Notes under the pieces: generated by a model
The model's database searches: none
What the model was told of the DNA's origin: nothing
The model's input: the letters and a program-made list of their open reading frames with translations, nothing else
Made by a program: the position numbers and the translations under genes
Shown here: positions 8,091 to 14,742 of the stretch, piece by piece
Layout: every line of letters starts with the position of its first letter
Numbering within the stretch: position 1 is the first letter of the stretch
NCBI GenBank assembly: GCA_036521995.1
Contig: DATDGR010000217.1
Span: forward strand, 1-41,764
From: Gp13-AA77 sp036521995
Lineage (GTDB): Bacteria > Acidobacteriota > Terriglobia > UBA7540
Direction: 5' to 3'
DNA length: 41,764 nt

Positions 8091-9896
8091 CTAGCCCACT
8101 TTCCACCGCAGTTCCGACTCCTCGATCTCATCCTGGCCCAGCACTCTTAAGCTGTAAGCGTTCTCCACGTACTGGCGCAGCATCCGCTGAGTATTGAAGA
8201 AGGAGCCGTTGAAGGCGATGGCGCCGCGCATCACTCCAGCGTAGGCTAGCGGCCTCTGGTAAAACTGGGGCACGATCACCTCTTCGAGTTTCTCATAAAG
8301 GGAGTCGGTCTCCGCCGAAGACCCGTCCCGGGCGAGGTCGTCGCCGATGCTCCAGCCCGTTACTCCTTCGCCGTGCCCCTCGATCCACCACCCGTCCAAA
8401 ACGCTCAGGCTGGGCACGCCGTTGAGTGCGGCCTTCATGCCGCTGGTACCCGAGGCTTCGTACGGCCGAAGCGGGGTGTTCAGCCAAAGGTCCACGCCGC
8501 TCGTCAGTAACTGGCCCCAGTGCATGTCATAATTCTGGATGTAAAGCAGGCGTATGCCACCCCGGAGGCGGGCAGAGCTCTCGAATACGCGGCGGATGAG
8601 CGCCTTCCCTTCCTCGTCCGCCGGATGCGCCTTGCCCGCGTAGACGATCTGCAACGGCCCCGCCGTCCTCACTAATTCTTCCAGGCGCCCAGGGTCGGAA
8701 AGCAACAAGTCTGCTCGCTTGTAAACCGCGGCGCGGCGCGCGAAACCCAGGGTCAAGTTCGATTCATCGAGGGTAACGCCCGTCTCCTGGAGGATGGCTT
8801 CAAACAACCGCCGTTTGGCGGCGGCGTGTGCCTGCCGAATCTCCTCCAGGGAAATTCCCATGGCATAGCGCAAGTAGCGGTTGTCCTGGCGCCACTCGGG
8901 AACTTGGCGGTCATAGAGATCCTGAAAAGACGGAGCGGTCCAGGTGCCCACATGTACGCCGTTGGTGATGGCGCGAATCGAAAAGCGGGGGAACATGCTG
9001 CGTGAGATCTCGCCGTGCCGCATCGCAACTCCGTTGACGTAATGCGAGCAATAAAGGGCGAGCTCCGTCATGTTGAGCTGCCCATTCGGCATCAATCCCG
9101 AGGCCGCGATGCCGTCGGCCCGCTTCTGTCCAATGACCTGGGTTACCAGCGAGCGTTCGAAAACATCGTGCCCAGCGGGTACAGGCGTATGAGTGGTAAA
9201 AATGCATTTTTGGCGCAGCCGACCGATCTCGTCCTCCAGACTCCCCGGGTCGTTCTGATGGTCCCGCAACTGCTCCTCGAGCAAGGCCACCGTCAGGAAC
9301 GCCGAATGGCCCTCATTCATGTGGTAGCTCTCCAGCCGCACGTAGCCTAGCGCCCGCAGGAGGCGCATGCCGCCCATCCCGAGGATCACCTCCTGGCACA
9401 GGCGGTAGCGCCGGTCGCCTCCATACAGCCGGTCGGTCAGCACCTGGTCCTGGGGATCATTTTCCGGCAGCGCCGTGTCGAGAAGGTACACCGGCACGAA
9501 TCGCCCGCCGAGACCCGTGACCTTGTAACGCCAGGCCCTTACCTTCACCGGCCGGCCTTCGATCTTCACCGTGACCCCCGCACCTGCGGGCTCAACCACT
9601 TTTTCCGGCTCCCACGCGGATGGCGACTCGCTCTGCTGGCCCTGAGCATCCAAACTCTGCTCGAAATAGCCCTTCCGATACGCCAAGGTGACGCCCACCA
9701 TAGGGAGTTCCAGATCGGCCGCTGAGCGGAGCATGTCTCCGGCGAGAACCCCGAGGCCTCCCGAGTAAGTCGGTATGGAGTTCTCAAGCGCGATTTCCAT
9801 GGAGAAGTAGGCAATGCGAGCGTGGGTCGGATCAGGCAATTTCGAAGCCCCCAAGGACCAAACATCATGACAACTGCGATTCCGTTCGAACCGCAT
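8091..9896 (-). CDS. glgP: Alpha-glucan phosphorylase (GT35)
   Basis: Cytoplasmic PLP-dependent enzyme that releases glucose-1-phosphate from glycogen or maltodextrin by phosphorolysis. The N-terminus carries the family hallmark IAYFSMEIALENSIPTYSGGLGVLAGD. Further on are YHMNEGHSAF, FTTHTPVPAGHDVF, ITNGVHVGTW and the PLP site GTSGMKAALNGVPSLSVLDGWW, with the Schiff-base lysine at about residue 488. At 601 aa it belongs to the short bacterial/archaeal type (alpha-glucan family phosphorylase) rather than the ~800-aa E. coli type. A GGAGAG lies ~12 bases upstream of the ATG. It is followed upstream on the same strand by selA, 53 bp away; no glycogen-synthesis genes are adjacent. Confidence 0.94.
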   Translation of the reverse strand: MRFERNRSCHDVWSLGASKLPDPTHARIAYFSMEIALENSIPTYSGGLGVLAGDMLRSAADLELPMVGVTLAYRKGYFEQSLDAQGQQSESPSAWEPEKVVEPAGAGVTVKIEGRPVKVRAWRYKVTGLGGRFVPVYLLDTALPENDPQDQVLTDRLYGGDRRYRLCQEVILGMGGMRLLRALGYVRLESYHMNEGHSAFLTVALLEEQLRDHQNDPGSLEDEIGRLRQKCIFTTHTPVPAGHDVFERSLVTQVIGQKRADGIAASGLMPNGQLNMTELALYCSHYVNGVAMRHGEISRSMFPRFSIRAITNGVHVGTWTAPSFQDLYDRQVPEWRQDNRYLRYAMGISLEEIRQAHAAAKRRLFEAILQETGVTLDESNLTLGFARRAAVYKRADLLLSDPGRLEELVRTAGPLQIVYAGKAHPADEEGKALIRRVFESSARLRGGIRLLYIQNYDMHWGQLLTSGVDLWLNTPLRPYEASGTSGMKAALNGVPSLSVLDGWWIEGHGEGVTGWSIGDDLARDGSSAETDSLYEKLEEVIVPQFYQRPLAYAGVMRGAIAFNGSFFNTQRMLRQYVENAYSLRVLGQDEIEESELRWKVG

Positions 9897-9949
9897 CGAA
9901 GAAATCCGCTCTCCAGCGGCAGTTCATCCGAGAGCCCCAAAATCCAGAT

Positions 9950-11365
9950 TCATGGCGCCACTCCCGGCTCTCCGGCTAACTTCTTACACGCGCTCTCGAT
10001 TTCGTTCTCCTCCCCTTCGTCAAGCACGGTACGCAGATCGAGCATGATCCGGTCGCGTTCCAGGCGCACGATCAGCGGTGGCCGGTTACTCCGCAGCCAG
10101 GCGGCCATCTCCCCGGCCGAATAGCGGGCGTGCCTGAGGCAGATCAGCGTTGTCGGCAACGATTGCCCCGGCGTGGAACCGCCGCCGGTCACCGATTCGC
10201 CGGCTTCAAGCTCGACCCTGAAATCGGCCATCCTCTGCAGACGTCCGGCCAGACGCTCGGCGCGACGGGCGACAGACTCGGCCGAAGCCCGGATCATTCT
10301 CAGCGCCGGGATGGCGTCAAAGTCCTGCCGCAGGTAAAGCCGGGCTGTGGCTTCCAGGGCGGCAATGGTCAGCTTATCCACCCGGAGAGCTCGAAAGAGA
10401 GGGTTCCTGCGAATTTGCTGCAACGGCTCGCGCTTGCCCGCCAGGATTCCAGCCTGAGGTCCGCCTAGCAGCTTGTCACCGCTGAAGGTCGCGACGTCCA
10501 CCCCGGCTTCGAAGCTCTGGCTCACAAGCGGCTCGTCCTCGAGGCCCTGAGCCCCGAGGTCCACCAGGCAACCACTACCGAGGTCCTCCATCAGGAGCAG
10601 ATGGCGCCGCCGCGCCAGCTCCACAAGCTCTTCGAGACAAGGTCGCTCCGTGAAACCCACCATGCGGAAGTTGCTGGGGTGAACGCGCAGGAGGACTCGG
10701 GTGCGCTCGTTCACCGCCGAGGCGTAATCCCCGATGCGGGTGCGGTTGGTGGTGCCGGCTTCGCGGAGCAGGGCGCCGCTCTGGGCGCAGATGTCGGGAA
10801 TGCGAAACGATCCACCAATCTCAATCAGTTCGCCGCGAGATACCACCACTTCCCCGCCCCGGGCCAGGGTGTTGAGCGCCAGGAATACCGCCGCGGCGTT
10901 GTTGTTCACCACCAACGCCGATTCCGCTCGCACCAGCTTTGCCAGTAGCCGGTCCGTGTGGGCGTCGCGCTTGCCGCGCTCACCGAGCTCGAGGTCGTAT
11001 TCCAGGTTCGAATAGCCTGCCGCCACCTCGGCCATGCGCGTGACGGCTTCACGCGGCAGTGGAGCCCGTCCCAGGTTGGTGTGCAGGATCACGCCCGTGG
11101 CGTTGATCACCGGACGAAGCGAAGGCGCGAGACGCGCTTCGAGCTGGAGCGCGATCGCTTTTTCGAGGCTCTGGACCCCGATTTCCTCTTCGCTTCCGGC
11201 CACAATGCGACGGCGCGCCTCCTCCACGACTTCGCGGGTGATCTCGACCAGCAGCGTTCGTCCCGCGCGCTTTTCCAAGTCGCGCCCGGCGGGCCGGACC
11301 AGCAACTCGTCGACGGCCGGTATCTGGCGGAGCCTTTCCGATACATCAACATCCGAGACGGACAT
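9950..11365 (-). CDS. selA: L-seryl-tRNA(Sec) selenium transferase
   Basis: PLP enzyme that converts seryl-tRNA(Sec) to selenocysteinyl-tRNA(Sec), using selenophosphate from SelD. From the chosen start it is 471 aa, close to E. coli SelA (463). Visible features: N-terminal SERLRQIPAVDELL, the core VINATGVILHTNLGRAPLP, GKRDAHTDRLL, NNNAAAVFLALNTLA, and the PLP-binding lysine in TFSGDKLLGGPQAG (~298). The ATG at 11365 is preferred because the protein then begins MSVSDVDVSERLRQIP as in the family and has GAGAG upstream; the frame is open to 11437. No selB, selD or tRNA-Sec gene lies in the window, so they would have to be elsewhere. Confidence 0.95.
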   Translation of the reverse strand: MSVSDVDVSERLRQIPAVDELLVRPAGRDLEKRAGRTLLVEITREVVEEARRRIVAGSEEEIGVQSLEKAIALQLEARLAPSLRPVINATGVILHTNLGRAPLPREAVTRMAEVAAGYSNLEYDLELGERGKRDAHTDRLLAKLVRAESALVVNNNAAAVFLALNTLARGGEVVVSRGELIEIGGSFRIPDICAQSGALLREAGTTNRTRIGDYASAVNERTRVLLRVHPSNFRMVGFTERPCLEELVELARRRHLLLMEDLGSGCLVDLGAQGLEDEPLVSQSFEAGVDVATFSGDKLLGGPQAGILAGKREPLQQIRRNPLFRALRVDKLTIAALEATARLYLRQDFDAIPALRMIRASAESVARRAERLAGRLQRMADFRVELEAGESVTGGGSTPGQSLPTTLICLRHARYSAGEMAAWLRSNRPPLIVRLERDRIMLDLRTVLDEGEENEIESACKKLAGEPGVAP

Positions 11366-11704
11366 GAACAACAGCTCTCTCGTAACCGGTTCGTTCTGGC
11401 GAGCCAGTCTCAAAAGCAGCGCCCGACATTTCATCACACGAGGGCGGCCGGGTCCAATTTACGGTCAATCGGAAGGTCTCAATTTGGTTGGCAGTTATCG
11501 CGCATGGCCCCCTTTTGGCCACACCAAGCCCCCGAATCCTTGACCAAGGGTGAGCCGCAGGCCCATGGAGTACTCATGGCAAGCCCCAGCTCAAGCGTAT
11601 CATCTAATAGTAAGCACTCGTTGTAAACAAGAAACTCTTGCGACTCTGCGGGCGGAGGGGCAACTTCAGCGGCTGACAACCTCGCACCGGGCGGCGCCGG
11701 ACGT
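11366..11704. other. Divergent intergenic region between selA and EcsC-family gene
   Basis: About 340 bp between divergently transcribed genes, so promoters for both should lie here. On the minus strand a loose TTTACA-17-GATGAT pairing near 11600-11630 is the best candidate for selA, but it is weak. No RNA gene, terminator or convincing small protein is seen. Confidence 0.4.
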
Positions 11705-12454
11705 GTGATGAAGGGAATCGATCCGGAGGATAACGCCTTCGAACCCCAGCGGCATCCGCCCCCTACAAAGCGGCATCAAACGGGCATGGGCAACGGACCT
11801 TCTTCGCTGGTCGCAAGGCGCATCGGCGGCGCACTCGAAGCCAGCCTCAAGCGGGCGTACGGCCGCTTCGGCGTGAGTCCGGATCGCTATCTGCGCGAGC
11901 TTCGCCGAGGGCACGGCCTGCCCCTAACCTCCTACCGCGATGTATTCGGCCTGCACCCTGCTGTGCTCGATCATGTGGCCGAGCGCACTATTTCGGGCGC
12001 ACGCAGGCTGGCGATTGTTGAAGGCGCAAGCTTCGGCTTCGGAGGATTCTTAACGCTCTTGCCGGACGTCAGCCTGCTCGGCCTCATCACTTTCCGGCTC
12101 ATCCAGAAGCTGGGATTGATCTATGGCTTTGAGTACTCCACCGAGGAAGAAAGGGCGGAGCTCTGGCTGGCTACGGCGAGCGCGGCGGGCGTGGACCTAG
12201 GGCGGGATTGGATCAAGAGGCAGGTGATCGAGCGCCTGGCGGCACGGATTGCCGAGAAAGCCGGCGGCGAACTCGCTGAGAAACTTGCGGCAGGGGTGGT
12301 GCCGGTGCTCAGCGCAGGCCTCGGCGGCGTGCTGAACGCTTTCTTCATTACAGGGTGGGGAGGCCGCGCCCACGTCTATTTCCGGCAGAAGCACCTGGAG
12401 TGGCGCAGCAGCAGGGAGTTGGGAGTGGGGAGTAGCGAGATAGGGCGATTCTGA
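11705..12454 (+). CDS. EcsC family protein
   Basis: 249-aa protein matching the EcsC-family pattern: an amphipathic segment GFGGFLTLLPDVSLLGLITFRLIQKLGLIYGF near residues 110-145, then an alpha-helical region with RAELWLATASAAGVDLGR and a C-terminal glycine-rich hydrophobic stretch (SAGLGGVLNAFFITGWGGRAHVYFRQKHLE). EcsC is named from the Bacillus ecs transporter operon; the biochemical role is poorly defined and the protein is probably membrane-associated. The start is uncertain: GTG 11705, ATG 11708 or ATG 11786 (MGNGPSSLVARRIGG). The last codons run through a small GGGAGTTGGGAGTGGGGAG-type simple repeat. Confidence 0.75.
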   Translation: MMKGIDPEDNAFEPQRHPPPTKRHQTGMGNGPSSLVARRIGGALEASLKRAYGRFGVSPDRYLRELRRGHGLPLTSYRDVFGLHPAVLDHVAERTISGARRLAIVEGASFGFGGFLTLLPDVSLLGLITFRLIQKLGLIYGFEYSTEEERAELWLATASAAGVDLGRDWIKRQVIERLAARIAEKAGGELAEKLAAGVVPVLSAGLGGVLNAFFITGWGGRAHVYFRQKHLEWRSSRELGVGSSEIGRF

Positions 12455-12518
12455 CCGGAAGCAAGCGGACCGGCCAGAGAACCCGGATCACCGGCTTGCT
12501 ACTCGCCATGCCTGCTTC

Positions 12519-13370
12519 CTACTTTCGGCGCTGGCAGTGCGGGCAGAAATGACTGCTGCGCCCGCCGATCACAACCCGTCTGATCTTGGTTCCGCAACGC
12601 CGACAGGGCTCGCCCGTCCGCTGATAGACTTTGAGGCGAGTGGCGAATCGCCCTGGGTTTCCGTCGATATCGATGTAGTCGCGAAGGCTGGTCCCTTGCA
12701 GAGCGACAGCCCGACGCAGGACCCCTTCGACCGCCCGCCGCAGAGCGAGCGCTTCCGGCCGCTTGAGACGCCCAGCTTCCGTGAGCGGGTGAATGCGGGC
12801 CGCAAACAGCGACTCGTCGGCATAAATGTTGCCCACACCCGCGAGCCGGCCCTGATTCAAGAGCCAGTTCTTGACGGGCGTGCGCCGGCCCTTGAGAGCC
12901 GCTAGAAACTCCTGGGGCTTCACGCTGGGGGCGTCCGGACCCAGCCGGGAGAAGACGCCCTCCAGCTCGGCCGCGGTGCAATAGCGCAGGCGGCCGAAAC
13001 GCCGGATATCACGGTAACGGATCTCCTCTCCATTTTCGAGCGTCAACCGCACGTGGGTGTGAGGCTCAACGGGGCCGTCGCGGGGAACTACGGTCACCTG
13101 CCCCGTCATTCCGAGGCGTACCAAGAGGTAATGCGGGGAATCGGCATCATTCCCGGCCCTGGCCGGCCTCGCAGCCGCCGTGAGCTCGATCGCAATGGCC
13201 TTGCCCTTGCGATCCAGGCGCCGGATTACGCCGCGCACATCCTGCTCGAAAGCGTCCGCCGGACCGTCGATCACCTGGGCATGGCCAACCTCGGCGGCGG
13301 TGATGCGATGGCCGAGCACCCTGGCTTCGAGGCCGCGGCGGACGGTTTCAACTTCGGGGAGTTCAGGCAT
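12519..13370 (-). CDS. mutM: Formamidopyrimidine-DNA glycosylase
   Basis: Base-excision repair enzyme (Fpg) that removes 8-oxoguanine and formamidopyrimidines and nicks the abasic site. The ATG at 13370 gives the diagnostic N-terminus MPELPEVETVRRGLE, where Pro2 becomes the catalytic N-terminal nucleophile and Glu3 follows. The helix-two-turn-helix region contains NWLLNQGRLAGVGNIYADESLF. The C-terminus has the zinc finger CRRCG...FCPHC. The product is 283 aa, slightly longer than E. coli MutM (269). The frame is open 16 codons further upstream, but that stretch is a degenerate repeat (13376-13472) and is not part of the protein. Confidence 0.96.
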   Translation of the reverse strand: MPELPEVETVRRGLEARVLGHRITAAEVGHAQVIDGPADAFEQDVRGVIRRLDRKGKAIAIELTAAARPARAGNDADSPHYLLVRLGMTGQVTVVPRDGPVEPHTHVRLTLENGEEIRYRDIRRFGRLRYCTAAELEGVFSRLGPDAPSVKPQEFLAALKGRRTPVKNWLLNQGRLAGVGNIYADESLFAARIHPLTEAGRLKRPEALALRRAVEGVLRRAVALQGTSLRDYIDIDGNPGRFATRLKVYQRTGEPCRRCGTKIRRVVIGGRSSHFCPHCQRRK

Positions 13371-13375
13371 AGGAA

Positions 13376-13472
13376 GACAGTGGCGAGTGACCGGTGGCCA
13401 GTGCCAAGAGAAACCCAAGCAGCGTTAAGGGTAACGCTTGCTTGCCACTCGTCACCTGTCACTCGCCACTGC
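13376..13472. repeat. Degenerate (G)TGGCGAGTGAC-type inverted repeat between mutM and the Rieske gene
   Basis: CAGTGGCGAGTGA at 13378-13390 is perfectly inverted at 13459-13471 (TCACTCGCCACTG), and several imperfect copies (GCCACTCGTCACC, CCGGTGGCCAGTG) lie between. The right arm forms the last codons of the Rieske gene (…VAVASDR). The same style of low-complexity repeat recurs at 12417-12437, 22690-22716 and 26855-26975 in this window. Confidence 0.7.
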
Positions 13473-13772
13473 CACTTTGATGTCTTCCCCGTCCACCAGA
13501 ACCGAGTGGCTAGTGACCTTGACGGCAGGGTTGAACAGGTTCTCGCCGGTCCGCACGTTATACTGCCAGCTATGCCAGGGGCAGGTGATCACATCACCTT
13601 CGAGGACGCCTTCACCGAGCGGTCCTCCCCGGTGGAGGCAAGTGTTATCGAGGCAGTAGATCGTTCCCTCAACATTGAAAAGCGCCAGCTCGCTACCGGC
13701 CACCTGGACTGTGCGGCAGGATCCCGGCGCTAAGTCCGAGAGATCAGCACACTTAACGAACTCGGGCGTCAT
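13452..13772 (-). CDS. Rieske [2Fe-2S] ferredoxin-like protein
   Basis: Small soluble electron-transfer protein of 106 aa, resembling the ferredoxin component of dioxygenases or a NirD-like Rieske protein. The cluster ligands are visible as CLHRGGPLGEG followed by CPWHSWQYNV, i.e. C-X-H and C-X2-H separated by about 16 residues. The ATG at 13772 (MTPEFVKCADLSDLAPG) is chosen from the typical family N-terminus and an AAAGGAA about 12 bases upstream; the longer open frame to 14027 is not believable. No oxygenase partner is adjacent, so the redox partner is unknown. The final residues are encoded by a degenerate repeat, suggesting the stop codon was redefined by repeat expansion. Confidence 0.9.
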   Translation of the reverse strand: MTPEFVKCADLSDLAPGSCRTVQVAGSELALFNVEGTIYCLDNTCLHRGGPLGEGVLEGDVITCPWHSWQYNVRTGENLFNPAVKVTSHSVLVDGEDIKVAVASDR

Positions 13773-13950
13773 TGTGGTCAGGGTTCCTTTCCCGGCTTCA
13801 GTCACAAGCGTCAGCGTCCCTGCGGCGTGAACCGAACTCTGATTATAGTGCCGGGCGTGCACCGGGGCAATTGCGGAAGCGTGAACCCCTTGACATCGGA
13901 AGCCATCAACTCTCGGCGTCCGTCTCGCGCAGGCGTCGAAGTTTCCCTTC

Positions 13951-13978
13951 TTGATAGCCACCTCTACTGTGCTATAGT
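13951..13978 (+). promoter_or_regulatory. Sigma-70-type promoter for the small ORF at 14043
   Basis: TTGATA (13951-13956), 16-bp spacer, TATAGT (13973-13978). Expected transcription start near 13985, about 58 bases before an ATG with an AAGGAG ribosome site. Confidence 0.55.
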
Positions 13979-14042
13979 AATTTCTGCCTGGCCTGTGGGC
14001 TGCCCCGCCTGGCCGGGCCGGCGGCATTCAAGGAGCGTTAGG

Positions 14043-14168
14043 ATGGAAATAGTCGTGACGTTGCAGGTTTTCAGCCCTGCGGGATCGGTGCGGGCTCCAG
14101 CCTACTTCTTCGATGTTGCGGAAGGGCAGGGAAGAAATTCAAGAATGCCAAAGCCTCATGTTGTTTAG
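14043..14168 (+). CDS. Small 41-aa ORF of unknown function, possibly a gene remnant
   Basis: Encodes MEIVVTLQVFSPAGSVRAP... ending at a TAG inside a TTTAGAATCAAT repeat. I do not recognise it. It is reported because its expression signals are unusually good: AAGGAG at 14030-14035 with seven bases to the ATG, and a near-consensus promoter at 13951-13978. The stop is supplied by the first copy of the TTTAGAATCAAT repeat, so a longer original gene may have been cut off there. It could be a real small protein, a leader peptide or the 5' stub of a lost gene. Confidence 0.4.
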   Translation: MEIVVTLQVFSPAGSVRAPAYFFDVAEGQGRNSRMPKPHVV

Positions 14169-14230
14169 AATCAATCAGATGATCCAAAATTTGGGACTAG
14201 CCCCAAGCCGGAATGTCCTTTAGAATCAAT
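14164..14230. repeat. Two copies of TTTAGAATCAAT
   Basis: Identical 12-mers at 14164-14175 and 14219-14230, 55 bp apart. Related copies occur at 27848-27857 and 27929-27938 in another gene-free region, so this is a dispersed intergenic repeat. Confidence 0.65.
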
Positions 14231-14582
14231 AAGAGTTAGGCTACATCCAAAGCCGGTATCAAGCCCGTTTGACGGCGAAAAGCTCTGAAGTCATCCAACC
14301 CATTTACAATCTTTCGCTTACAACCAAGAGTCGATTTTCGGCGTTCCCAGGTCAACGGCGGGTCAAGTGAAGGCAAACCCGCCGCGCGACGGGAAATCGA
14401 GCGGCCACTTGGAGATATGGAGGGGGCTAGGCGTCCGCCTGAGCCCAAGAAGGCCGCAGAGTTGCCACTTGGGTTTCCCACTTTCACCGGCATGGCCACA
14501 TTAGGGCACCTTCTGTCCTTTGGCGGCCCGGGCATCCCCTCGGCCGGAGCAATATCAGCGCCGCAATACTATCGTGTGTAAC
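14231..14582. other. 352-bp region without a supported gene
   Basis: A 99-codon open frame exists on the minus strand (14535 to 14236), but it has no recognisable motif, no good ribosome site and a composition rich in Arg/Ser/Pro expected of GC-rich non-coding DNA. I see no RNA gene here. Confidence 0.4.
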
Positions 14583-14611
14583 TTGACACGTGCGGAGCGC
14601 CGTGCTATTTT
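14583..14611 (+). promoter_or_regulatory. Sigma-70 promoter of the first SGNH-like protein
   Basis: TTGACA (14583-14588), 17-bp spacer, TATTTT (14606-14611). This would give a ~125-nt leader before the ATG at 14743. Downstream, CCAAAGC...GCTTTGG (about 14622-14648) forms the first leader hairpin. Confidence 0.65.
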
Positions 14612-14690
14612 TCGACTCCACCAAAGCGCTCCTTGCGTGTGCTTTGGCGGCCGATACAGGTTAATTGGCTAGGGGAAATGATCGGGCGCC

Positions 14691-14709
14691 GCGCCGATTG
14701 GCGCTTTTT
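14691..14709 (+). terminator. Terminator-like hairpin inside the 5' leader (candidate attenuator)
   Basis: GCGCC-GATT-GGCGC followed by TTTTT (14705-14709), lying 34 bases before the start codon and downstream of a strong promoter. A short GC stem plus U-run within a leader is the layout of a transcriptional attenuator or riboswitch expression platform. I could not match the upstream leader to a known riboswitch. Confidence 0.5.
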
Positions 14710-14742
14710 GAAAAATCCACAGGAAGACGAAAGGTAGGCTAC

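Noticed and set aside
9950..11365. Possible selenoprotein gene near selA
   Set aside because: I found no in-frame TGA within a recognisable redox motif in the neighbouring genes.
11479..11679. 66-codon minus-strand frame upstream of selA
   Set aside because: No motif and no ribosome site; located in the divergent intergenic region.
13376..13472. Possible CRISPR-like array from repeated CACTCGCCAC strings
   Set aside because: Copies are imperfect, unevenly spaced and in both orientations; there are no spacers of regular length or cas genes.
14236..14535. 99-codon minus-strand frame
   Set aside because: Arg/Ser/Pro-rich, no ribosome site, no family resemblance.
14612..14742. Possible cyclic-di-GMP riboswitch in the SGNH-like leader
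   Set aside because: The GEMM core (GCAAACC...GGGACGCAAAG) is not present; kept only as an unclassified attenuator candidate.
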